A stretch of DNA of 37,494 bases from Acidobacteriota bacterium (GCA_003165615.1 PLWR01000141.1:1-37494); one strand, 5' to 3'. Shown: positions 1 to 7,670, counted from the first letter of the stretch. Numbers and translations are program-made. Notes: a model not told the origin generated them from the sequence alone.

Positions 1-475
1 CGTAGAAGGCCAGGTTCTCGGAACCCGTCAACGACTGGAGTCGCGCGGCCATTGCGTCGGAGGTAAGTGGGCCGGTGGCGATCAGGGCCAAACCGTCCTC
101 GGGAACCTGTTGCAGCTCCTCCCGCCGCAGCGTGATGAGCGCGTGGCCGGCAATGGCCGCGGTAACGCCCTCGCCAAAACGCTCGCGATCAACCGCCAGC
201 GCCGATCCACCCGGCACAGCGCACTCACCCGCCACCCGCATCAGGAGCGAGCCCGCGCGCCGCAGCTCCTCTTTCAGCAGCCACGACGCTGCCCCGCGCG
301 AATTCGATTTCAGCGAGTTGCTGCAAACCAGCTCCGCCAGCCGGCCGGTCTTGTGCGCAGGGGTCGGGCGTGTCGGACGCATCTCATAAAGCGTCACGGC
401 CACGCCGCGCTCGGCCAGTTGCCAAGCCGCCTCGCTTCCCGCGAGCCCCCCTCCGGCAATGATCACTGACTTCAT
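1..475 (-). CDS. trmFO: TrmFO, FAD/folate-dependent tRNA (uracil-54) methyltransferase, 3' part cut off
   Basis: The reverse strand from the ATG at 475 reads without a stop to the window edge (about 158 residues). TrmFO uses methylene-tetrahydrofolate and FADH2 to make 5-methyluridine at position 54 of the tRNA T-loop, in the cytoplasm. The protein opens with the Rossmann FAD-binding motif GGGLAGSEAAWQL (residues 8-20). It continues with the family signatures YEMRP, TPAHKT, ELVCSNSLKSN, the ALAVDRERF segment, and ATGPLTSD near residue 140, all in the order expected for TrmFO/Gid. The family is about 440 residues long, so roughly two thirds lies outside the window. No strong Shine-Dalgarno sequence is obvious before the ATG. 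The upstream neighbour, the small gene at 781, is divergent. Confidence 0.95.
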   Translation of the reverse strand, partial: MKSVIIAGGGLAGSEAAWQLAERGVAVTLYEMRPTRPTPAHKTGRLAELVCSNSLKSNSRGAASWLLKEELRRAGSLLMRVAGECAVPGGSALAVDRERFGEGVTAAIAGHALITLRREELQQVPEDGLALIATGPLTSDAMAARLQSLTGSENLAFY

Positions 476-780
476 TCCGTCTCCATCTTGATCCCTGTCC
501 CTACCCGCCAGCGATTATAACAGCCGGGCGGAAGAGTCGCACTTCGGCATTGCGGTCCTTGGCCAACTCACTCCGTGTCCTCCGGGTGAAAGCTTTTCCG
601 GTCGCAGAGGACACAGAGACATTTCCGAGCACCGCCCCCCTTGTGACACTTCCAGAACTGCCACCCGCCCGGTAGCGGGGTTGAGTTTTTGCAGGCAAAC
701 TGGCTCCTATTGAACGCCGACACGTGTTGCATTGCGGGGTATAATCGCGGCGCTCCGTTCGGCGGGAAGCAGGAGGCGGA
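476..780. promoter_or_regulatory. Divergent intergenic region with a TATAAT box and one short inverted repeat
   Basis: This gap separates trmFO (minus) from the small gene at 781 (plus). A TATAAT hexamer lies at 740-745 on the plus strand, about 36 bases before the ATG, without a good -35 box. AGGAGG at 770-776 is the ribosome binding site for 781. CTCCGTGTCCTC (571-582) and GAGGACACAGAG (607-618) form an imperfect inverted repeat, resembling the arms of dispersed intergenic repeats. No gene was seen. Confidence 0.4.
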
Positions 781-999
781 ATGAACACCATTTCTAAAAG
801 GTTGCTGTTTTGGACGCCACGCGCCATCTGCATTGCCTTTGCCATTTTTCTGAGTTTGTTCGCGCTCGACGTTTTGAGTGAGGGTTATGGCTTTTGGAAA
901 ACCCTATTGGCGCTTTTGATTCATCTTGTTCCCGTTTACATCGTCCTGGCACAGACCCAGTTGTTGGGGGTCTGCGATTTCGCGAAGCGACCTGTGTGA
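781..999 (+). pseudogene. Small two-helix inner-membrane protein (DUF7670-like), 3' end lost to an inserted element
   Basis: ATG at 781 follows AGGAGG at the normal distance. The first 56 or so residues look like a genuine small membrane protein: a hydrophobic helix at about residues 15-33 and a second at about 41-57, with the segment ISKRLLFWTPRAICIAFAIF at its start. From memory this resembles the widespread small DUF7670-type proteins of about 110 residues, but no database search was possible. The natural C-terminus is missing. From about 948 the reading frame runs into a 177-bp element with inverted ends and stops at 999 after a tail (QLLGVCDFAKRPV) that is simply translated repeat DNA. 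It is called a pseudogene because the truncation coincides with the element's edge. A functional shortened peptide cannot be excluded. Confidence 0.6.
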
Positions 1000-1124
1000 G
1001 CTCACGGCTCATTCGAATCGGCTTGGAGAACGGCACACTGCCGGAGAGCATGCCCGCGCCAGAGCCATGCCGGAAGGGAGTCCCTTCGGGAGATCGCAGA
1101 CCCCAAAGTACGGGGGTCTGCGCC
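948..1124. mobile_element. 177-bp MITE-like or REP-like element with about 44-bp imperfect inverted ends
   Basis: The left end (948-991) and the reverse complement of the right end (1080-1124) read as the same sequence with scattered mismatches. The shared pattern is GGC[A/G]CAGACCC, a short GT-rich loop, then TGGGGTCTGCGAT[T/C]TC[G/C]CGAAG[C/G]GAC. Each end also folds on itself: CAGACCC with GGGTCTG at 953-973, and GCAGACCCC with GGGGTCTGC at 1096-1121. There is no transposase ORF inside. No convincing target-site duplication was recognised by eye. It interrupts the 3' part of the small gene at 781, which supports insertion rather than ancestral placement. Confidence 0.6.
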
Positions 1125-1185
1125 AGCCGGCGAAGCACGCAACCTGAAGAACCCGAGTGGTCTTCGTGCAACCCCGCAAAACAAA

Positions 1186-1224
1186 GAACCACGGTTGACT
1201 CGAACTAAGAATCAACCGTGGTTC
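1186..1224 (-). terminator. Perfect 13-bp inverted repeat, probable terminator for the FecR gene
   Basis: GAACCACGGTTGA (1186-1198) and TCAACCGTGGTTC (1212-1224) are perfect reverse complements around a 13-base loop. On the minus strand the stem is followed by TTTGTTTTG, as expected for a factor-independent terminator. It lies about 130 bases beyond the stop of the minus-strand gene ending at 1353. The long loop is unusual. Confidence 0.55.
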
Positions 1225-1352
1225 AAATGGCCCGACGCTTGAAGGTGCGACTAGTAATCAACAGCTTTAGCTTAACCGGACTAAGGCAATGCAAGGACTT
1301 CTGAAACTGTTACCCCTAACAGCGATCGCGGCCCATCCCTCTCAACCGTCGG

Positions 1353-3002
1353 TCAGTGATGGCCGCCGCTTGAGCCGCCGCCATGCCCGCCACCACCAGC
1401 ACCAGGGCCAGTGCCCATGCTGTTCATTGGCCCACTGGCGGCGTTGCTGACCCCGCCTCCCCCGCTTGATATCATTCCGCTCCCGCTGGCTTGGGAAGAG
1501 TTTGAGGACTGTTGTTGCCCATGGGGCATTATGGTCGGGCCGCCCAATCCGGCCCGGCGCGAGAGTTCAGGACCTTGAGACCCATTCATTCCTCTGGGCC
1601 CGCGGGAGCCGCTGAAGGCGTCGCCGTGAAATTCACCAACTGTACCGCCCACGTTGTATTGCCCACCCAAGGTTGTTCCCAGGCGCGCACGCAGCGGTTG
1701 GTTGAAGGAGTGCCCTGCTTGCAGCGAGCTCTCTATTGCCGGGTCGCCTCCCGTGAGAATGGAAGACGGGGCATTCGAGTGCGTCATCCCGGCATTCGGT
1801 ACAATTGACGTTTCCGAATTTGCCGAGAGCCGTGGCCCGGGGAGCATCGCTCCGGCGCCAGGTTCAAATGGCATGCTGGTAATCCTGGCTCCGGCCGTGA
1901 TGGGCACAAGGTTCACATTTTGGGGGCTAATTTGCATCCCGTTCTGAACCGCGCTGCCCGCGATGGTGGTCACTATACTTTGTCCCGCCACGCCGGGCTT
2001 GCCGATGGGGGCCCAGCCAACCCATCCCGGCCCTGAGTACCAACTGACCAATGCCGGCGAAAATCCCGCTGCGTTGCCGGGCATCCAAAACCACCCGAAG
2101 CCGGAGGCGAAATTCCAATTGCCGTAGTGATAAGGCATCCAGCCCCAGGGCTCGCCGGAAATCCAGGTGTAACCCATGCCGGGGTACCAGCTCCACATTC
2201 CCATGGTGTAGGGCGACCAGCCCATCGACGCGAACGGCGACCAGCCATAGCCGAAACCGGGGAAGTATCCCCATTCACCATAAGCGTCGAGATCGCTCCA
2301 GCCATAAATCGATCCCCGCGCCGAGACGGCCTGATCATTCATGGCAAGCTGCGCCTGGGTATCGCGCTGGGACGTCCAGTTGTCCCACGAATCTTTCACG
2401 ATTCCCTGCTTGGTGTTAAAGGCTACCTGACTGGCCCCGGGATCAAATTCCAGGACTTTGTTCTTGCCCAGTTTCACCGTCTGGGAGGCCTCCGCGATCT
2501 CCACGGAGCCGGAAAACACTTCCACCCGCGCCCGGCCTGGCTCAAGGTCCGCGCGAAACACGCTCTTGCCACTCGAAGTCAATGTCGACTCCGCCATCTT
2601 CACGCTGTACGCATCGTGGTGTTCAGGTAGAAAGTGAAAGGTCGTGTACCCGCGTTCAAACGCCAGGCGATTCAGTTTGTTTCCATCCTCGTCCATTGCC
2701 AACTGCTCAAAACTTATCTGAGAAAGTTCACCCAACCGCGCGGCGGAGCCATTTTCAAATTCCACCTCGGCGTAACTATTGGCGGAAGTCTTGATCTCAA
2801 AGCCTTCCTGGATGGGTGTGTTGACCAGCGCCTTCGCCCATTCCGTGGAGGCAGGCCGTTTCAGGCCAACCGTGCCGCTCACATAGCTCAACCGCACCAC
2901 GCGCACGTGTGAAATCTTTACTTGCGCAATTGAAATGATGGGGAATATCAAAATTCCGACGACAATCAAGGGGAACAAACGACGTAGGGCCTTACTGCTC
3001 AT
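1353..3002 (-). CDS. Exported FecR-domain protein with aromatic-rich repeat region
   Basis: 549 residues. The start at 3002 is preceded by AGGAGG at 6 bases. Residues 1-27 are a signal peptide (basic RR, hydrophobic LIVVGILIF stretch, probable cleavage after IAQ). Residues about 35-190 look like a FecR domain: an SGTV strand, then NGSAARL, and an FSGSVEI segment typical of this beta-rich fold. Residues about 230-335 are extremely rich in Trp, Tyr, Gly and Pro, with spaced GYGWSP, GMWSWYP, GEPWGWMPYHYG and GWVGWAPI units. This is the pattern of DUF6600-like regions following FecR domains. The tail (about 480-549) is low-complexity Gly/Ser/His. There is no sigma/anti-sigma partner or TonB receptor nearby, so a classical FecR signalling role is unlikely. 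A cell-surface or envelope role is inferred only. It is monocistronic, with a -10 box at 3031-3036 and a terminator at 1186-1224. Confidence 0.85.
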   Translation of the reverse strand: MSSKALRRLFPLIVVGILIFPIISIAQVKISHVRVVRLSYVSGTVGLKRPASTEWAKALVNTPIQEGFEIKTSANSYAEVEFENGSAARLGELSQISFEQLAMDEDGNKLNRLAFERGYTTFHFLPEHHDAYSVKMAESTLTSSGKSVFRADLEPGRARVEVFSGSVEIAEASQTVKLGKNKVLEFDPGASQVAFNTKQGIVKDSWDNWTSQRDTQAQLAMNDQAVSARGSIYGWSDLDAYGEWGYFPGFGYGWSPFASMGWSPYTMGMWSWYPGMGYTWISGEPWGWMPYHYGNWNFASGFGWFWMPGNAAGFSPALVSWYSGPGWVGWAPIGKPGVAGQSIVTTIAGSAVQNGMQISPQNVNLVPITAGARITSMPFEPGAGAMLPGPRLSANSETSIVPNAGMTHSNAPSSILTGGDPAIESSLQAGHSFNQPLRARLGTTLGGQYNVGGTVGEFHGDAFSGSRGPRGMNGSQGPELSRRAGLGGPTIMPHGQQQSSNSSQASGSGMISSGGGGVSNAASGPMNSMGTGPGAGGGGHGGGSSGGHH

Positions 3003-3030
3003 ATTCGGCCTCCTACCTGAAGCTGGCCAG

Positions 3031-3036
3031 ATTATA
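3031..3036 (-). promoter_or_regulatory. -10 box of the FecR-protein gene
   Basis: The minus strand reads TATAAT here, about 29 bases before the ATG at 3002. No good -35 hexamer is visible at 16-18 bases, so strength or activator dependence cannot be judged. Confidence 0.45.
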
Positions 3037-3086
3037 GGACAAATTTGACTGGGTTGCTTGAATATTTTGAACCCCCGAGAAGAAGA

Positions 3087-3134
3087 GTAGACAGTAGGCG
3101 GCGAGCGCTTTTTGCGAGTCCCGACGTGTCGGGG
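3087..3134 (+). repeat. Dispersed repeat, inverted copy at 7688-7742
   Basis: The segment containing GGCGGCGAGCGC, a short variable spot, then TTTGCGAGTCCCGACGTGTC recurs in reverse orientation at 7688-7742. The differences are a few substitutions and one short indel near the 5' end. CCCGACGTGTCGGG inside it is itself palindromic. Confidence 0.65.
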
Positions 3135-3171
3135 TAGGCAGTCGGCAGTGAGCCCCGTTGGGGCTCAAAAG

Positions 3172-3258
3172 AATGTAGGGCCGAACGGCGCTACGTCCGC
3201 CTGCCTGCCTCACGGCCGGTGTTACACCACATGCCGACCTCAAGGTCGGCGCTACATT
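3172..3258. repeat. Intergenic palindromic repeat with 'gccgacct..aggtcggc' hairpin
   Basis: Outer arms AATGTAG and CTACATT (3172-3178 and 3252-3258) enclose a GGGCCGAACGGC segment and the hairpin GCCGACCT-CA-AGGTCGGC (3233-3250). The same components occur at 22530-22650 in front of the second rhamnosidase. The rest of 3003-3548 holds no recognisable gene. Confidence 0.65.
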
Positions 3259-3308
3259 GGCCTGGCCGCGCCGTCAAAACCACGTCGCATCGGAAAAATG
3301 GTAGCCAT

Positions 3309-3333
3309 CACGGTCACTGCCTTTGTGACCGTG
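3309..3333. terminator. 9-bp perfect hairpin downstream of the ABC permease gene
   Basis: CACGGTCAC (3309-3317) pairs with GTGACCGTG (3325-3333) over a 7-base loop. On the minus strand it is followed after about 10 bases by ATTTTTCC. It lies about 215 bases beyond the permease stop, so terminator function for the GntR-ABC operon is only possible. Confidence 0.3.
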
Positions 3334-3548
3334 GGCTCTTCTCCCGCCCGATTCCCCAACGGCAAGGGCGCGTCGTGAACTGAACGGAGAAGGCCACTGT
3401 CGTTGCCTTGTCGCAATCAAAATTACTGTAATTCCATCGCGGCCAATTTGCCTTCGGATTTGTCGGAGGAGCAGTCATCGAGGGAAAAGCCCACTACCCG
3501 CTCGAAAGCAACGGTGGCGCGCGACCCGGCGTTGCGATTTGCGGGTTT

Positions 3549-5549
3549 TCACCAGTTCGGCAGTATTTCTTCCTGCCCCTTGGCGCCTTGCCACTGAACG
3601 TAAGTACGGAGGCGGGGATATTTAGATCTGTCTTCCGCAGGCTGGAATGACAGGGTTAAGTCCGAACCACTGGCCAGAGGGATGGTGGCCAAATAATACC
3701 ACCAGCGTGTGCTCCTTCCGTTTCGATCGCAACAGTAATCATAATCACTGGGGTGAGCCTTGTTGGGAGTAACCGTGATGCGGGAGTTGCGCAGGTAGCG
3801 CCGCGTGCTTTCCGAGAAGAGGAGACGGAGAGTTTTAGTCCGATCATGCGCCTTGGCCAGATCATCCACCGTGAGATGCAGCGCCTCGGTCGCATCCAGG
3901 TTCACGGCGCTGGACAGGATTATCTCGATCGCCGCGTGAATGTCACTGGTCAGGCGAATCTCCTGCTGTGTGGCCTCGAAAACGAAGAAATAGTAGGCCG
4001 ACAAACCCAGGCCGCATAGGAATGCCATCATAGCCAAGGGCAGCAGGCTCCTGACCACTGACAGAGTTCGGCCCGGGAGCTGTGCCCGAAACAGCCGGTA
4101 ACTTTGGAGGATCGCGAAGACCACCGCCGGGACCAACGCCAGGACTTGAATTAGCGCGCCGAAGCCGCTCTCCCAGCCGCGCGGAAAATGGTCGGCGAAT
4201 CTCCAGAAAGCAAGGAGATCGAAACTGGAAGCAACTGCGTTGGCAAATCTGAGATTGGCGAAGGGATCGAACCTCGAAACAACGAAGTCTATGAGTTCGC
4301 GCCCGGCCCGCCCGCCAAAATCACTTGCAAAACCGAGGGTGAAAATCACCGGAAAAACCCACAGCACCGCGCTCACCGTTCCGTTTGCCGCGCACGCGCA
4401 CCAGAATGAGGCAAAGGTCAGGATTAGCACCCCGAGCAGCCAACCTGTTCCCAGATGCACATCCACAAGAGAGTGGGACGATCCAAATAATCTACCCGCG
4501 ATCAACATCGGGAGGATCCCCGCACCAACGAAACCCGCGAACAGGGCCATGAGCAGCTTGATGAGCCACTGGCGGAGGGCCGATACCGGCAGGGTCATGT
4601 GCCAGGAGTGCGTCCCCGACGTTCTCTCTTCCCCCAGCGACAGGCTTCCGGCGAGAATCGCTATTATCAACGTACTGATCACACCTACAATGACCACCGC
4701 AGTCTCGAAATTCCTGCTTGATCCTCGCTGATGCAGCAATCCGAACAGGGCGAGACAAGCCCAGCCCACGGCCGCCAGCAAGCTGATCAGCCAGACCGGC
4801 CGCAGCAAACGTAGTTCCTTGCGGATCAAGTTCAGGACCGCTCCGGTGGGGCGGCAGCGCAACCAACCGGCAAATGCTCCCGGCATCACGTCCGGACCAG
4901 CCATCAGCAGATCATCACTGCCCATGCCACCCGTCGCCTGAAACCCCGTCAGCGTCCGCCGGCCCAGCCAGATCATTACACCTGCGTAGCACAAGAAGAC
5001 GAAGGTAACGGTGGAAGGAACGATGGGGTTTCCCGGCAAGAGATATCCGCGGGCGCGAAGCCAGTCGGCCAAGTTCGCCCAGGGAACAACAAAACTGATG
5101 AAAGATTGGACCCCAATGTTCAGGGCGATACCGCCCACCGTTGATCTTGTAAAAAGCGTCCAAAACGTCGCCGAAGCGGTGATGGCGACGATCCACGCCC
5201 CGGCAAACGCCAATAACTGCCGGTCGGGATGGAATGAGGTTGCCCGCAAGGCCAGGGAGAAAACCAGTACCGCCGACACGACCGCCACGACGGTAACGCT
5301 CAACTTCTCGCCCCAGATATCCATCCGCCCGACGGGTTGGGAAAGCAGGAGGGAAAACGTCCGGTGTTGGAATTCGTCGCCAAAGGAGAGAGTTGCGAGC
5401 AGCGGGACGGCGAAGAACCCAATCAGGACGATAAGCGGGCCCCAATCCAACGGGTGAACGAGCGGCAGCGCGCCCGCCATGGCCACGGCGCACCAGGGCC
5501 AAAACAAGGGGCGTGCTTCCTTAAGAATTCGCGTGGTTTTGGCGGTCAT
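3549..5549 (-). CDS. ABC-2 type transporter permease, large two-half form
   Basis: 666 residues. The start at 5549 is preceded by AGGAGA at 8 bases. It is an integral membrane protein with roughly a dozen hydrophobic segments in two blocks (about residues 15-200 and 260-520). The segment DEFQHRTFSLLLSQPVGR (near 58-75) and the similar EERTSGTHSWHMTLPVS of the second block are the cytoplasmic signature loops of ABC-2 export permeases, so the protein looks like an internal tandem of two permease units. After the last helix (about 500-520) comes a 140-residue soluble C-terminal region of unknown function, probably extracytoplasmic. It is the third gene of the GntR-ATPase-permease operon and the presumed partner of the ATPase at 5904. 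The exported substrate is unknown; homologous Ytr-type systems respond to cell-envelope stress. Confidence 0.85.
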   Translation of the reverse strand: MTAKTTRILKEARPLFWPWCAVAMAGALPLVHPLDWGPLIVLIGFFAVPLLATLSFGDEFQHRTFSLLLSQPVGRMDIWGEKLSVTVVAVVSAVLVFSLALRATSFHPDRQLLAFAGAWIVAITASATFWTLFTRSTVGGIALNIGVQSFISFVVPWANLADWLRARGYLLPGNPIVPSTVTFVFLCYAGVMIWLGRRTLTGFQATGGMGSDDLLMAGPDVMPGAFAGWLRCRPTGAVLNLIRKELRLLRPVWLISLLAAVGWACLALFGLLHQRGSSRNFETAVVIVGVISTLIIAILAGSLSLGEERTSGTHSWHMTLPVSALRQWLIKLLMALFAGFVGAGILPMLIAGRLFGSSHSLVDVHLGTGWLLGVLILTFASFWCACAANGTVSAVLWVFPVIFTLGFASDFGGRAGRELIDFVVSRFDPFANLRFANAVASSFDLLAFWRFADHFPRGWESGFGALIQVLALVPAVVFAILQSYRLFRAQLPGRTLSVVRSLLPLAMMAFLCGLGLSAYYFFVFEATQQEIRLTSDIHAAIEIILSSAVNLDATEALHLTVDDLAKAHDRTKTLRLLFSESTRRYLRNSRITVTPNKAHPSDYDYCCDRNGRSTRWWYYLATIPLASGSDLTLSFQPAEDRSKYPRLRTYVQWQGAKGQEEILPNW

Positions 5550-5570
5550 TCTCGTCTCCTAACGATTCTT

Positions 5571-5813
5571 CTTCCCTCGCCCCTTTGGGGGGAGGGGGGA
5601 CCGCAAGGCGGGGGGGTGAGGGGGTTACAAGGTGAACGCACGTCACGACTGAGCCACAAAAGCAAGGCAAAAGGCAAAGTGCAAAAGGCAAAAGTGAACC
5701 CTCAGTCCCTAAAGTAGATTAGGCCCAGCAAATTCGACCCCCTCACCCGTCTCGCCCCGGCTGATGAAAGCGCCGGTCGCGAGCCACCCTCTCCCCCAAA
5801 GGGGCGAGGGAAG
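5571..5813. repeat. Inverted-repeat element, copy A, in the ATPase-permease gap
   Basis: It begins CTTCCCTCGCCCCTTTGGGGG and ends with the reverse complement CCCCCAAAGGGGCGAGGGAAG. Inside are GGTGAGGGGGT near the left and ACCCCCTCACCC near the right, then a hairpin around GCGCCGG. Copy B at 6872-7056 shares both ends and the CGTCTCGCCCCGGCTGATGA core, but has a different middle. Copy A contains a 26-base A/G-rich tract (5671-5696) that recurs at 17024-17049. There is no ORF of note. Together with short flanks it fills the 354-base gap between the two operon genes. Confidence 0.8.
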
Positions 5814-5903
5814 TAATTTCCAGTCCACCTTCGGGCCGACGAGGTTGGTCAGTGCCCAAGCGCGCCCGTCGATTCATTTCCAAACAGCACATGGGACCGT
5901 CTC

Positions 5904-6797
5904 CTACGATTTCAAGGTCGCGACGAAGATTTCCTCGAGCGTTAATGACTCCGTCGAAAGCGTTTCGGGGTTGTGCTGCCGCAGGCGCTCCATCAGTTCC
6001 GCGCCCGCGCCATTGGCGATAAGCTCCAGTTCGCGACCGTCACGGCGCACGCGCAATGCTGCTTTCAGGTCGATTTCCGGCGGCGGTTCGGCAAAGCGCG
6101 CGCGGATTTTCTGAAAACGCTCGCGGGCCTGGTCGGCGTCGAGCGTCAGCACGGCGCGACCGCGATCGATCAAGGTGAACTCGTCAATCAACCCCTCGAA
6201 TTCGCTGATGAGATGGGTGGAGACCAGAATCGTGCGCTGGCCGGGAATGCCTTGCTGGTACGCGCCGATGACCGCCTCAATGAATTCGCGGCGCACGATG
6301 GGGTCCAGCCCCGACGTGGGCTCGTCGAGCACCAGCAAATCCGTCTCCGGGCAGACCGCTGCGACGAGCGCCACCTGGGTTCGCTGGCCCTTGGAAAGAT
6401 TCCCGGTGCGCTGCGCTGAATCGAGCCCGAAGCGCTCCAGCAACTCCTGCTCGACCTTGCGGTTCCAATTCGCGCGAAAGGAGGCGAGGTAATCCAGGGT
6501 CTCGCGGATGCTCATCCACGGGTAGAACGCTACCTGGTCCGGCACGTAGGAGAGCAGGCGCTTCACCTCGACCTCGTGCCGGGCCGGTTCGAGGCCGAAT
6601 ACGCGCACCCGCCCGCGCTGCGGACGCAGCAGATTGAGCAGGCACTTCATGGTGGTCGTCTTGCCCGCGCCGTTGCGCCCGAAGAGTCCATAACAGCGGC
6701 CGGCGTCGACGGTGAGGCTTAGATTATTCACCGCCTCCGCGCGCCCGTAGGCATAGGTGAGATTTTCGATCTGGATGGGGGGAGTGGGAGAGTTCAT
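5904..6797 (-). CDS. ABC transporter ATP-binding protein (YtrB-type)
   Basis: 297 residues. The ATG at 6797 is chosen because AAGGAGG precedes it by 4 bases; a longer frame from 6830 would place that site inside the gene. All nucleotide-binding motifs are present: Walker A GRNGAGKTT (40-48), Q-loop VPDQ (Gln88), signature LSKGQ (134-138), Walker B LLVLDE (154-159), D-loop region SGLDP (162-166) and H-loop STH (His195). The last 90 residues form the small C-terminal domain common in export-type ATPases. It should power the permease encoded next in the operon (3549-5549). It lies downstream of a GntR regulator, the YtrA-YtrB arrangement. The gaps on either side are unusually long for an operon (about 310 and 354 bases) because each holds an inverted-repeat element. 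Confidence 0.93.
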   Translation of the reverse strand: MNSPTPPIQIENLTYAYGRAEAVNNLSLTVDAGRCYGLFGRNGAGKTTTMKCLLNLLRPQRGRVRVFGLEPARHEVEVKRLLSYVPDQVAFYPWMSIRETLDYLASFRANWNRKVEQELLERFGLDSAQRTGNLSKGQRTQVALVAAVCPETDLLVLDEPTSGLDPIVRREFIEAVIGAYQQGIPGQRTILVSTHLISEFEGLIDEFTLIDRGRAVLTLDADQARERFQKIRARFAEPPPEIDLKAALRVRRDGRELELIANGAGAELMERLRQHNPETLSTESLTLEEIFVATLKS

Positions 6798-6871
6798 GGA
6801 GCCTCCTTCTCGATGCCGTTTGCCGAGCACTGTCCGCGTTCATGGGAACAACACCAAAACTAACGATGCTT

Positions 6872-7056
6872 TTTCCCTCGCCCCTTTGGGGGAGAGGGGG
6901 GACCGCAAGGCGGGGGGTGAGGGGGTTAGTACCAAGATGAATCCTTTCGATCAAGATCGAATCACGCCGCAAGGTTTCGACCCCCTCACCCGTCTCGCCC
7001 CGGCTGATGAAAGCGCCGGTTGCGAGCCACCCTCTCCCCCCAAGGGGCGAGGGAAG
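6872..7056. repeat. Inverted-repeat element, copy B, in the GntR-ATPase gap
   Basis: Same family and orientation as copy A: left end TTTCCCTCGCCCCTTTGGGGG, right end CCCCCCAAGGGGCGAGGGAAG, with the shared ACCCGTCTCGCCCCGGCTGA core near the right end. The bases just outside the left end (TAACGAT) are also shared with copy A. The middle (about 6930-6975) differs from copy A. It does not interrupt a gene, but it separates two genes that should be co-transcribed. Confidence 0.8.
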
Positions 7057-7108
7057 CAAATTCAAATCGACAAGCCTCGTAAGAGACCGCCTCAACAAAT
7101 TAGCGCTT

Positions 7109-7516
7109 TCACCCAGACTCTTCATGGGCGCGCCGTTTGCCGTCAAGCACGTCCAATCTTGCACGGATCAGTGCGAGGAATTCATCACGGGGCACCTGCA
7201 AATGGTGCGCTTGCACAATGGCCTGGTCGACGTCCTCGATCAGCATCTTGCGCCGGACTTCCTTGCGTAATGCCGATTGATTCTCTTTCAGGAAGCAACC
7301 CCGCCCCGGCAGTGTCTCAATAACGCCCAGGTTTTCCAGTTCGGAATAGGCCTTGGCGACGGTGTTGCGGTTGACGCGCAGGTCCTCCGCCAAAGGGCGG
7401 ATGGAGGGGAGCGCCTCGCCCGGCTGGAGCGCCCCGGAGGCAGCGGCGGCTTTGACCTGATCCACGATCTGGAGATAGATAGGCATGCCGGATTTGAAAT
7501 TGATCTGGAGGTGCAT
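7109..7516 (-). CDS. GntR-family transcriptional regulator, YtrA subfamily
   Basis: 135 residues from the ATG at 7516; an in-frame GTG at 7525 would add three. A winged helix-turn-helix fills residues about 10-76: PIYLQIVDQVK, GALQPGEALPSIRPLAEDL, NRNTVAKAYSELENLGVIE, and the wing GRGCFL. The short remaining helix-rich tail (about 55 residues) is the size seen in YtrA-type regulators, which lack a large effector domain. It is first in the operon with an ABC ATPase and permease. The palindrome CTGTCATA-N6-TATGACAG at 7527-7548 overlaps the -10 box and ends 10 bases before the ATG. Autorepression of the operon is strongly suggested, and the mRNA leader would be only about 14 bases, which explains the lack of a good ribosome binding site. 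Confidence 0.92.
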   Translation of the reverse strand: MHLQINFKSGMPIYLQIVDQVKAAAASGALQPGEALPSIRPLAEDLRVNRNTVAKAYSELENLGVIETLPGRGCFLKENQSALRKEVRRKMLIEDVDQAIVQAHHLQVPRDEFLALIRARLDVLDGKRRAHEESG

Positions 7517-7526
7517 GTTCGTCACT

Positions 7527-7565
7527 CTGTCATAGGACAGTATGACAGGTGGGATTTCGTGTCAA
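7527..7565 (-). promoter_or_regulatory. Promoter and GntR operator of the GntR-ABC operon
   Basis: On the minus strand TTGACA (7565-7560) is followed at exactly 17 bases by TACTGT (7542-7537), a good sigma-70-type promoter. The perfect inverted repeat CTGTCATA-GGACAG-TATGACAG (7527-7548, 8-bp arms) covers the -10 box and the expected start site near 7530. This is where a YtrA-type repressor would bind to block RNA polymerase. Confidence 0.8.
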
Positions 7566-7605
7566 GCGGAATTGTCGGGTTGCCCACCGCCAGGTGGGCC
7601 AAGTC

Positions 7606-7670
7606 ATAGCGGCGGGTTTACCCCGCCACCTGGCGGCGTTCCGACAAAATCGGGACAGGTTCCGCCGCCG
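7606..7670 (+). repeat. Dispersed hairpin repeat, second copy at 34586-34652
   Basis: The string starting ATAGCGGCG, through CCGCCA..TGGCGGCGT, CCGA....CGGGA and TTCCGCCGCC, recurs in the same orientation at 34586-34652 with about ten differences. GGCGGGTTTACCCCGCC and similar parts can fold. It lies between the GntR promoter and the GH28 gene. Confidence 0.65.

Noticed and set aside
501..845. 114-codon minus-strand frame between trmFO and the small membrane gene
   Set aside because: It overlaps the TATAAT box, the ribosome binding site and the start of the gene at 781, and its composition is unlike a protein.
1186..1224. Possible tRNA T-arm on the minus strand (TTAGTTCGAGTC)
   Set aside because: No acceptor, D or anticodon stems can be formed around it; the flanking 13-bp arms make a simple hairpin instead.
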